DNA from: Okeania hirsuta
GTDB lineage: Bacteria > Cyanobacteriota > Cyanobacteriia > Cyanobacteriales > Microcoleaceae
Length of the DNA: 64,000 nucleotides
Assembly: GCF_003838195.1 (NCBI RefSeq)
Contig: NZ_RCBY01000007.1
Coordinates: 16,534 to 80,533, forward strand
Direction: 5' to 3'
This document shows positions 19,641 through 27,389 of the stretch, piece after piece. Both the position numbers and the translations under genes were made by a program. The number at the start of each line of letters is the position of its first letter. The first letter of the stretch is position 1. The notes below the pieces were generated by a model that ran no database searches, had not been told where the DNA came from, and saw nothing but the letters and a program-made list of their open reading frames with translations.

Positions 19641-20202
19641 TTAATGAACTCTCCTTACGTCACAAAAATAATGGCAATTCACCACCAGCGAAAAATCCTC
19701 CCATCTCCCTAACTCCTCCGCTCCCCTTGAGGGTTTTGGACTGAAAACCAGGCAGTTTTTTCAACCCTAAAAACACTTTAGCCAATATCAGTCAATGCTT
19801 TGAGATTAGATAGTTCAGCAATTAACAATTAACAATTAATAATTAATAATTACTTCTTCTTAAAACGGATAGGATTGACTAAAATGATTTTTTTAAGTAG
19901 TCGTGCAAAATCAATTTCCTAGTTGAGAGAGGGAACAGGGAACAGGGAACAGGGAACAGGGAACAGGGAGAAATAATTGATAACTTCTGGATAAGATTGG
20001 AGATATATAATAAAATGTGTAATTAATTTTGCATAAGAACTAATGTGTAATTAATTTTGCATAAGCACTTATTTTGTCCCCTATCCAAGGGGCTGCTTCA
20101 AGGCGTGAATTGTTGAATTAATAATTATTAACTATCAACTATCAACTATCAACTATCAACTCTTAATTATTAATTATTAATTATTCGGTAAACCCTAATT
20201 AT
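19641..20202. repeat. heptamer tandem repeats in the natG-natH gap
   Basis: A remnant of the MITE-B end lies at about 19770-19820. Five copies of 'ggaacag' lie at 19931-19968, and four to five copies of 'actatca' at 20131-20162. No gene is seen. The cluster is therefore unlikely to be a tight operon across this 1-kb gap unless it is transcribed through. Confidence 0.6.
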
Positions 20203-21414
20203 ATGAAAACAATTAATACTAATAAATCATCAGCACCTCCATTTCAGGAAAATAATCCTATAGAATGGCTCAGACAAAATTTTTTTAGTACCTGGTATAA
20301 CACCTTATTAACTATTATCTTACTCAGCATTATTACCAAGGGAATAACAGGTTTTATCTCTTGGGCAACAACTCAAGCAGAATGGGAAGTAATCAAAGTT
20401 AATTTGCCATTATTAATGGTAGGTAGATATCCTAAAGACCAATATTGGCGCATCTGGTTAATAGTTAGCATAATTTCTAGTTTATCTGGTTTCTCTTGGG
20501 GAATTATTGCCAGAAACTCAGCCACATTATTTTCCCAACCAGTATTAATTTTTCTAGCTGTCATACCTGCCATTTTATTATTAATTCCAGTAACAACCCC
20601 ATTCAAACTCTTACTAATAGGAATAGTTATTTTAGTTATTAGTACTGCATGGGTAGGAAAAATTTTAGGCAAAAAAATTCCAAATATAGGTAAATACATA
20701 TCTTTTATTTGGTTTATAGCCTTTCTCTTAATTATCTGGTTAATCGGAGGAGGATTAGGTTTAAAATCTGTATCTACAAACGACTGGGGAGGTTTAATGT
20801 TAACTATATTAATGGCTATAGTTAGCATTTTTCTATCTTTTCCTCTAGGAATTTTATTAGCTTTAGGCAGACAAAGTAAATTACCAGTAATCAAAATATT
20901 TTCTATTGGTTATATTGAAATTATCCGAGGATTACCTTTAATATCAATCTTATTTATGGGGCAAATTATGATTCCCCTATTTCTACCAGATGGAATGCGA
21001 CCAGACCGGATTTTACGAGCAATATTAGGATTAACTTTATTTAGTTCAGCTTACCTAGCAGAAAATATTAGAGGAGGTTTACAGTCCGTACCAAGAGGTC
21101 AAACAGAAGCAGCAAAAGCATTAGGTTTTAATACTCCATTAGCATTAGGATTAATTGTATTACCCCAAGCATTAAAAGTTGCTATTCCCTCAATTGTAGG
21201 TCAGTTTATTAGTCTATTTCAGGATACAACTTTATTATCAATCGTCGGATTATCAGAATTATTACGCATGAGTCGCTCAATCTTAGCTCAACCACAATTT
21301 TTAGGAGATTATGCAGAAGTTTATTTATTTAACGGCATACTTTTTTGGATTATTTGTTATGCCATGTCAATTGGAAGTCGGCAGTTAGAAAAAAAATTAA
21401 ATACCGATCATTAA
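20203..21414 (+). CDS. natH: amino-acid ABC permease NatH-like (AapM/BztC)
   Basis: A 403-residue inner-membrane permease paired with NatG. It has an N-terminal membrane span near residues 32-55, several spans between 85 and 190, and the permease core from about 197. The EAA-loop signature is 'GQTEAAKALGFNTPLALGLIVLPQALKVAIP' region (about residues 304-335). The C-terminal 'DYAEVYLFNGILFWIICYAMS' matches AapM-type subunits. Together with NatG it should form the heterodimeric channel for amino acids delivered by NatF. The stop is followed 85 bases later by a second tnpB gene that separates natH from its ATPase gene. No terminator is evident between them. Confidence 0.9.
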   Translation: MKTINTNKSSAPPFQENNPIEWLRQNFFSTWYNTLLTIILLSIITKGITGFISWATTQAEWEVIKVNLPLLMVGRYPKDQYWRIWLIVSIISSLSGFSWGIIARNSATLFSQPVLIFLAVIPAILLLIPVTTPFKLLLIGIVILVISTAWVGKILGKKIPNIGKYISFIWFIAFLLIIWLIGGGLGLKSVSTNDWGGLMLTILMAIVSIFLSFPLGILLALGRQSKLPVIKIFSIGYIEIIRGLPLISILFMGQIMIPLFLPDGMRPDRILRAILGLTLFSSAYLAENIRGGLQSVPRGQTEAAKALGFNTPLALGLIVLPQALKVAIPSIVGQFISLFQDTTLLSIVGLSELLRMSRSILAQPQFLGDYAEVYLFNGILFWIICYAMSIGSRQLEKKLNTDH

Positions 21415-22788
21415 CAAAAACAAAAGTAGTCAAAAGTTATCTATCGATCCCTTCAAATCAGCATTTACAGCAATTGCGCTTTGTGGTATCGTTCAAACTA
21501 TGCTCGTACTCAACTACACTTATCGAATTTATCCCGACCAAAAACAAGTCGAGTTATTGAATGAATGGCTCGAAACTTCTCGTAGTGCTTATAACTATGC
21601 TCTTCGAGAACTTAAGGATTGGATTGCCTCGAGAAAATGTCCAATAGACCGGTGTAGTTTGGACAGTGAGTATATTATGAGTGCTGATTACCCATTCCCT
21701 GGATATCAGCAACAGCAAAACAATCTCCCCAAGGCTAAGAAAGAGTTTCCGCGACTAGCTGCTGTTCCTTCTCAGGTATTGCAGACAACTATCCGAAGAT
21801 TGCACGATGCTTGGGACTTTTTCCAGAACAGAGGTTATGGATTTCCTCGCTTCAAAAAGTACGGACAAATGAAGTCTATGTTGTTTCCTCAATTTAAAGT
21901 CAATCCGATTACAGGATGGCTTCTCAAACTCCCTAAATTAGGAAAAGTCCAAATAAACTTGCATCGTCCAATACCTGAAGATTTTATTGTCAAGCAGGTC
22001 AGGATACTAAAGAAGGCAATGGGGTGGTTTGCTGTAATTACTATTCAATCTGATATTTCTATTCCAGAACCCCTACCCCACGGGCATTTCATCGGGGTAG
22101 ATGTAGGACTGGATAAATACCTAGCGACCAGTGATGGTTTCGTAGAACCTGGACGAAAATTTTTCCAGACAGAGCATAGTCGGCTGAAAGTGCTACAACG
22201 CAGATTGTCTAAGAAAAATAAGGGTTCTGCTAATTATGAGAAAGCAAGGATTAAAGTAGAGAAACAGCATAATCATATTGCATTCAGACGCAAAGACTAT
22301 CAGCTCAAATTAGCCCATAAATTATGCGACATGGCTGAGACTATCTTTGTAGAAGACATAGATTTTAGAACCATGGCTAAAGGTTTCTTGGGTAAACATA
22401 CTGTTGATGCAGGTTTTGGACAGTTTAGGAGTATTTTATTTGATGTTGGGAAACAGCGGGGAGTATACGTTGCTCAAGTAGACCACAAAGGTACTTCTCA
22501 AACTTGCCCAAACTGCCGTAGTCTAGTCAGAAAAGAACTCTCTAATAGATGGCATAGCTGTCCAGAATGCAAATATGAGGCTGATAGAGACGTAGCTTCA
22601 GCACAGGAAATATGTAACCGAGGTTATGAGCAACTTAGTACCCAGGGACTCTGGGGGCAAGAAATGGGCTGTCAAGTCGGGCTGTCGGGGACTTTTTGTC
22701 TAGACAAGTGGCGCAGGGCAGCAATGTCTAACAGCGATGTTGGAAGCCCGCACTGCACCTCCTAGAGGTCAGCGTCGGGAGGATGTCA
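21415..22788 (+). mobile_element. tnpB-only IS605/IS1341-type element, copy 2
   Basis: tnpB (21500-22765) lies on the plus strand. The right end is 'cagcgtcgggaggatgtca', closing at 22788, and is preceded by a short perfect hairpin, 'acctcctagaggt'. The left boundary is not precisely visible; a 'tgtggtatcgttc' motif just before the ATG resembles the same place in copy 1. It is inserted between natH and bgtA, in the direction of the operon. Confidence 0.72.
21500..22765 (+). CDS. tnpB: TnpB RNA-guided nuclease, copy 2
   Basis: A 421-residue TnpB, the same length as copy 1 and differing from it by scattered substitutions. The catalytic residues are preserved: Asp in 'FIGVDVGLDKYLATSDG', Glu in 'IFVEDIDF' and Asp in 'DRDVASAQEI'. 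The zinc ribbon 'CPNC...CPEC' is intact, so it should be an active RNA-guided endonuclease. Its guide RNA would run through the right end into the flank starting 'caggtattatagaaatag', upstream of bgtA. In this orientation tnpB transcription would continue into bgtA. Confidence 0.95.
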   Translation: MLVLNYTYRIYPDQKQVELLNEWLETSRSAYNYALRELKDWIASRKCPIDRCSLDSEYIMSADYPFPGYQQQQNNLPKAKKEFPRLAAVPSQVLQTTIRRLHDAWDFFQNRGYGFPRFKKYGQMKSMLFPQFKVNPITGWLLKLPKLGKVQINLHRPIPEDFIVKQVRILKKAMGWFAVITIQSDISIPEPLPHGHFIGVDVGLDKYLATSDGFVEPGRKFFQTEHSRLKVLQRRLSKKNKGSANYEKARIKVEKQHNHIAFRRKDYQLKLAHKLCDMAETIFVEDIDFRTMAKGFLGKHTVDAGFGQFRSILFDVGKQRGVYVAQVDHKGTSQTCPNCRSLVRKELSNRWHSCPECKYEADRDVASAQEICNRGYEQLSTQGLWGQEMGCQVGLSGTFCLDKWRRAAMSNSDVGSPHCTS

Positions 22789-22898
22789 CAGGTATTATAG
22801 AAATAGACAGATAAGGCGCGGACTTATACTGATAATTATCTTTAGACAGGGAAATATTTTTCCTACTGTTCCCTATTCCCTATTCCCTATTCCCTTCC

Positions 22899-23675
22899 AT
22901 GACAGAAACAAAAACCAAACAAACTGAAGCACAAATAAATTCTGATTTAGCAATAGTTGCTAGAGATGTTCAAAAGTGGTACAGCAATAATTTTCATGTC
23001 CTTCGTGGAGTAAGTCTCACAGTAAAACGTGGAGAAGTAGTAGTAATTATGGGGCCAAGTGGCTCAGGTAAATCCACCTTTATCCGTACTTTTAATGCTT
23101 TAGAAGAATATCAAAAAGGTAGCATTATTATTGATGGCATCAGTTTATCCCATGACTTGAAAAATATTGAGGCAATTAGGCGAGATGTGGGAATGGTATT
23201 TCAGCAGTTTAATTTATTTCCCCATCTCACAGTTTTGCAAAATGTCACCTTAGCGCCAATATGGGTGCGTCGATGGCCAAAAGTCAAAGCGGAAGAAGTG
23301 GCAATGCAACTTTTGGAAAGAGTGGGTATTTTGGAACAGGCAAAAAAATTTCCCGGTCAACTTTCTGGCGGTCAGCAGCAAAGGGTGGCGATCGCCCGCG
23401 CTTTAGCGATGCAACCAAAAATTATGTTGTTTGACGAACCGACTTCTGCATTAGACCCAGAGATGGTGCGAGAAGTTTTGGATGTAATGCGAAATTTGGC
23501 AAATTCGGGAATGACGATGGTAGTTGTGACTCATGAAGTAGGTTTTGCCAGGGAGGTGGCAGACCGGATCGTATTAATGGCTGATGGGTTATTGGTAGAG
23601 GAGGCGACCCCAGAAGAATTTTTTCAAAACCCGAAGGAGGAGCGCACGCGCCAATTTTTGTCACAGATTTTGTAG
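22899..23675 (+). CDS. bgtA: amino-acid ABC transporter ATPase BgtA-like (AapP)
   Basis: A 258-residue ABC ATPase of the polar amino-acid family. Walker A is '[10 protein letters not shown]' near residue 52, with a Q-loop '[11 protein letters not shown]'. The signature is '[17 protein letters not shown]', followed by Walker B '[13 protein letters not shown]' and the switch His in '[10 protein letters not shown]'. In Anabaena the BgtA ATPase is shared by the basic (N-II NatFGH) and Bgt systems. Its position here, after natF-natF-natG-natH with only insertion elements between, supports the same role. The upstream gap has the heptamer 'ttcccta' repeated before the ATG. GC content is slightly higher than in the permease genes. 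Confidence 0.93.
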   Translation: MTETKTKQTEAQINSDLAIVARDVQKWYSNNFHVLRGVSLTVKRGEVVVIMGPSGSGKSTFIRTFNALEEYQKGSIIIDGISLSHDLKNIEAIRRDVGMVFQQFNLFPHLTVLQNVTLAPIWVRRWPKVKAEEVAMQLLERVGILEQAKKFPGQLSGGQQQRVAIARALAMQPKIMLFDEPTSALDPEMVREVLDVMRNLANSGMTMVVVTHEVGFAREVADRIVLMADGLLVEEATPEEFFQNPKEERTRQFLSQIL

Positions 23676-23975
23676 GTTTCAAAAAGCTGGAGTTGAGAAA
23701 ATATGCCTTTGAGTTCTCTCGCTTTCAGAAGCACAGAACAAATGGAAGGGATTTGATTTACTCATCAACTTCATTTTCTGAAGCTCAAAAAATTAGGGGT
23801 TGTATGTCACAAAAAATCGTGATAATCTGAGAATAGAATTATATATTGGGTTGCGTTTGCCCATATACATGACTTTTTATTCAACTAAAAAATCAGAGTA
23901 AAAACCAAATACATATAATGAATTGCGCTGTCAAACTCAGATAACGCCAGATTTTCCCTCTTCCCTCTTCCCTTA

Positions 23976-24737
23976 ATGCTTAAACAACAATCAACACAAA
24001 TAAGAATAGTATTAGTAGAACCTGCCGGACCACTGAATGTTGGTTCTGTAGCCCGGATTATGAAAAATATGGGTTTCCATCACCTAGTCTTAGTTAATCC
24101 TCAATGCGACCCCCATGGACTAGAAGCCAGGAAAATGGCAGTTCATGCCCCAGAAATTTTAGAAACGGCCACCATAGTTCAAACATTACCTGAAGCACTG
24201 AAAGGATGTCAAAGAGCGATCGCCACAACATCCCTAGACCGTTCATTACCCACCAAGCTAGAAAACCCCCGACATTCCCTACCTTGGCTATTAGGATATC
24301 CAGCAGCCTTAATATTTGGCAGAGAAGACAGAGGCTTAACTAATGTAGAATTAAACTATGCCCAAAGATTTGTCCGTATTCCATCAGATAATACCTATCG
24401 TTCACTAAATCTGGCTCAAGCAGTAGCTATCTGTTGTTATGAACTATATCATTTGCAAACTATAGCACTGAGCGACCAAAAAAGTCAGGATAGTCCACCT
24501 AACCCGGCCCCTAATTTAGAAGCTCCAATAGATTTAATAGAGGCATATTATCAGGATCTAGAAACCCTGCTACTGAAAATAGGTTATCTTTATCCCCATA
24601 CAGCATCTAGCAGGATGGAAAAAATTCGTCGTCTATTCAATCGCGCCTATCCTTCTACTGAAGAAGTGGCCATGTTACGCGGAATGATTAGGCAAATGAA
24701 TTGGGCACTTTCTAATCATTGTGAAAATGATAGTTAA
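23976..24737 (+). CDS. trmJ: SpoU-class RNA methyltransferase (TrmJ-like)
   Basis: A 253-residue SPOUT methyltransferase. It shows the trefoil-knot motifs: 'PAGPLNVGSVARIMKNMGF' (motif 1), 'ALIFGREDRGLTNVEL' (motif 2) and 'SLNLAQAVAICCYELY' (motif 3). The N-terminal basic start and the C-terminal helical extension (about 175-250, with 'SSRMEKIRRLFNRAYPS') match TrmJ, which 2'-O-methylates position 32 of certain tRNAs using SAM and acts as a dimer. In cyanobacteria the same family is sometimes annotated simply as a TrmH group 1 enzyme, so the tRNA target is inferred. The ATG follows 'ttccctct' heptamers without a clear ribosome site. Confidence 0.85.
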   Translation: MLKQQSTQIRIVLVEPAGPLNVGSVARIMKNMGFHHLVLVNPQCDPHGLEARKMAVHAPEILETATIVQTLPEALKGCQRAIATTSLDRSLPTKLENPRHSLPWLLGYPAALIFGREDRGLTNVELNYAQRFVRIPSDNTYRSLNLAQAVAICCYELYHLQTIALSDQKSQDSPPNPAPNLEAPIDLIEAYYQDLETLLLKIGYLYPHTASSRMEKIRRLFNRAYPSTEEVAMLRGMIRQMNWALSNHCENDS

Positions 24738-25395
24738 TCTATTTTTTCTGGGTATTCTTTAATAGAGTTGTCGCTAAATAAAGGGAAAAAATCACTCTAA
24801 CCTAGACAGAGCAATAAATACAAGCATTTTTGCATAATAATAGCTACAATCCTTACAGAACAAGGTTTTTGGGATTTTTTTAAGTTATAAAGCGACATTT
24901 TTAAGTTATAAAGCGACAAGTCCAATATATAAATAAATGGCTGAATAGAAATATCTGAGAACCAAGTTAGAGATGCTTGTGAAAATCTTCTGGATTTATC
25001 TGTAAAGTGTTTTTTTGTCTAGAATAGTCAAAATATAGTTACGACTTGCGCTAAAGTAATAGATAACTTACCTAAATTATAGGCGATCGAGCAAAGTTAA
25101 TCTGAGATTAAGTTAGTTTTCTAGTTCTAACCAATCTAACTCAATATTAATAATATTAATAATGTCACAACCCGTGAGAAATCAAATAATTATCTATATT
25201 TTCTCTTGGTCTTAAGTTTTTTCCCTTGATATATTAGTTATATGACTTTTGACTTTTGTGAAATGGAATAAATTAATATACCTCTTGAAAACTGAAAGTC
25301 CAATAAATTTTCATGCAGAAATAGTCAATTTTTGTTGATTTTGATTTACTTCTGTTAGATAAACAAAATTATAGTTATAAATTAAGGTATTTGGA
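24738..25395. other. intergenic, no gene seen
   Basis: A directly repeated 'taagttataaagcgaca' occurs at 24882-24918. Otherwise the stretch is AT-rich sequence up to the serine hydrolase gene. Confidence 0.45.
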
Positions 25396-26799
25396 GTGGT
25401 TCAGAGATTTCCTAGTCCATCAATTCTTTCAGTAGTATCATCCCCTACTAGGCCAGATTCTCAATCGAAGCAATCTAGTAGTAGACAACAAAATCATCCC
25501 GTACAACCGCAGCTACCCCTCAAAAGAAAGCGTAACGTAGCTAAATTTCCTCTACCACCTTCTGAGGAACCTTATCTTAGGTCTGTCCCCCCAAGAAAGA
25601 AAGTTGTTCCCCCTAGAACCTTAAAAACAGAAGTTCCTAGATTTCAATCTCACAGAGCTAAACGTAGTCGAAGAGATGAACTGGCTAGATTAAGATCCAT
25701 CGCAGAACAACAACCCAAAACATCTACTCGACCCCAAAAACGGCTAGAAAAAGCCCAATCTTTTATTTCTCAGCCACCACTCCAAAAAAAGTCCCCACTC
25801 ACAAGTCGTAAACGCTCTGTGTCTTCTTCGGTAGTGTTGTACACAACTCGGATGTTAATTTTGGGTATGGGAATAGCGGTAATTAGTGGAACATTGCTAT
25901 CAATGTTGAAACCTGGAAGTAGTTCTAGTGTCCTTTCTCAAGCAGCAGATATAGAACCAAATCAAGAATGGAAATCTCCCTCCATTGTACCTTTAGCAGT
26001 ACAACAAACTAGAGAAATTACAGCTTTGAAAACAGAGCTAGATACAGTCATCGCAGAATATCCAAAACTCACCCCAGGAATATTCCTGATTGATGTTGAT
26101 ACTGGTGCTTATCTAGATATTAATGGAAATGTCGCTATTGCAGCAGCTAGTACCATTAAGGTGCCAATATTAGTAGCTTTTTTTCAAGCTGTGGACCAAG
26201 GCCGCATCAAACTAGATGATATGTTGACAATGGAGGAATCTCATGTAGCTGAGGGTTCGGGAGATATGCAGTTTCGCAGACCTGGTACTAAATATACGGC
26301 TTTGCAAACAGCGACAAAAATGATCGTGATTAGTGATAATACCGCAACCAATATGTTGATTGAAACACTTGGTGGATCTGAAGTTTTGAATCAGTTGTTT
26401 CAGAGTTGGGGTTTGAAGAATACTACTATTAATGACTCCTTACCAGACCTCTCTGGCACTAATACAACAACTCCCAAGGATTTGATAAATTTAATTTCAC
26501 AGGTAAATCAAGGTGGGTTGGTATCTCTAAAGTCTCGCGATCGCCTGTTTAGAATTATGGAAAGGACTAAAAATGATTCATTGTTACCTCGGGGCATAGG
26601 TAGAGGTACTATTATTGCTCACAAAACAGGTAACCTGAAGTCCGTATTAGCAGATGTGGGTATGATTGATTTGCTCAATGGCAAGCGCTATCTATTGGCT
26701 GTATTGGTGAAACGCCTAGATGACGAACAAACTGCCGTAGACTTGATTCGCGATGTATCCAAAAAAACTTATCAATATCTTGAATCTTCAGAGCAATAG
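25396..26799 (+). CDS. membrane-anchored class A beta-lactamase-like serine hydrolase
   Basis: A 467-residue protein with a GTG start placed after 'taaggtattt'. Residues 1-140 are Pro/Ser/Arg/Lys-rich and highly basic (probably cytoplasmic and disordered), followed by one membrane span at about 147-167 and an external penicillin-recognising domain at about 205-460. Active-site motifs are visible: 'STIK' (near 251), 'SDN' (near 311) and 'KTG' (near 408). Where class A beta-lactamases carry ExxLN this protein has 'LPDLS', so the deacylating Glu166 appears missing. It may bind peptidoglycan peptides or penicillins without rapid hydrolysis, rather than being a resistance enzyme. Such proteins are widespread in cyanobacteria. 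Confidence 0.85.
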   Translation: MVQRFPSPSILSVVSSPTRPDSQSKQSSSRQQNHPVQPQLPLKRKRNVAKFPLPPSEEPYLRSVPPRKKVVPPRTLKTEVPRFQSHRAKRSRRDELARLRSIAEQQPKTSTRPQKRLEKAQSFISQPPLQKKSPLTSRKRSVSSSVVLYTTRMLILGMGIAVISGTLLSMLKPGSSSSVLSQAADIEPNQEWKSPSIVPLAVQQTREITALKTELDTVIAEYPKLTPGIFLIDVDTGAYLDINGNVAIAAASTIKVPILVAFFQAVDQGRIKLDDMLTMEESHVAEGSGDMQFRRPGTKYTALQTATKMIVISDNTATNMLIETLGGSEVLNQLFQSWGLKNTTINDSLPDLSGTNTTTPKDLINLISQVNQGGLVSLKSRDRLFRIMERTKNDSLLPRGIGRGTIIAHKTGNLKSVLADVGMIDLLNGKRYLLAVLVKRLDDEQTAVDLIRDVSKKTYQYLESSEQ

Positions 26800-26873
26800 T
26801 TGTTTGTTATGTAAGTAAGATATTACAAATAAGTCTTCTAGGTGTTCTACAAATTGCTATATTTCGCTAACTT

Positions 26874-27114
26874 AGGGTTTGCTGAATAAGTCTTTTGGTA
26901 TGGGGTAGGAGTCAGTCCTCAGGAAGACCAAGCCAGGAGGAATAGGGAATTTAGAGGAGGGAGTCGGATATTTTATCCCTTGATTTTTCTACAATTATTC
27001 TGCCTTTTATCCTAACTTTTTAGTCGCTCAAGCTTAAAAAGTTGCACTTTTTTTCGGTGTAAAAAAGCTAAAACCTTTACCTGTCAGTGCTTTTAGATTT
27101 AATCAGCAAGCCCT
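26874..27114. mobile_element. MITE-B, copy 2
   Basis: It begins AGGGTTTGCTGAATA and ends 'AATCAGCAAGCCCT', the inverse. It is the same family and orientation as 19182-19416, with diverged interior and the conserved 'gtcagtgcttttagat' near the right end. The remaining sequence to 27389 contains two GCGATCGC octamers and no gene. Confidence 0.8.
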
Positions 27115-27389
27115 AACTAGTGTTATAGAATTATTGAGGGAAAATTAGTATAAAAAGAAGGTATAACACTGTGAATACAGGTTCGGATGTTTTAATATTC
27201 TCTTGCATCGTGCGTTTTCCCTTTCAACTTTCTATTTAAAACTTTGGCGATCGCTTATTTTACGGAAGAAAAGATATAGCGATCGCTGTTTTTATAGCTT
27301 AATAGAGTTGTCCTTATATATCTCTAAGTTCTCTGTAATTAATTGATAATTGCTAAAGTAAAGAGGTATGCGATCAAAATCAAAGAAAA

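Noticed and set aside
19931..20162. Regular short repeats that could suggest a CRISPR array
   Set aside because: The units are directly abutting heptamers with no spacers; no cas genes are present.
15260..22765. TnpB copies as catalytically dead RNA-guided regulators (TldR) of an ABC transporter
   Set aside because: Known TldRs flank ABC transporter genes, but both proteins here retain all three RuvC acidic residues and the zinc ribbon.
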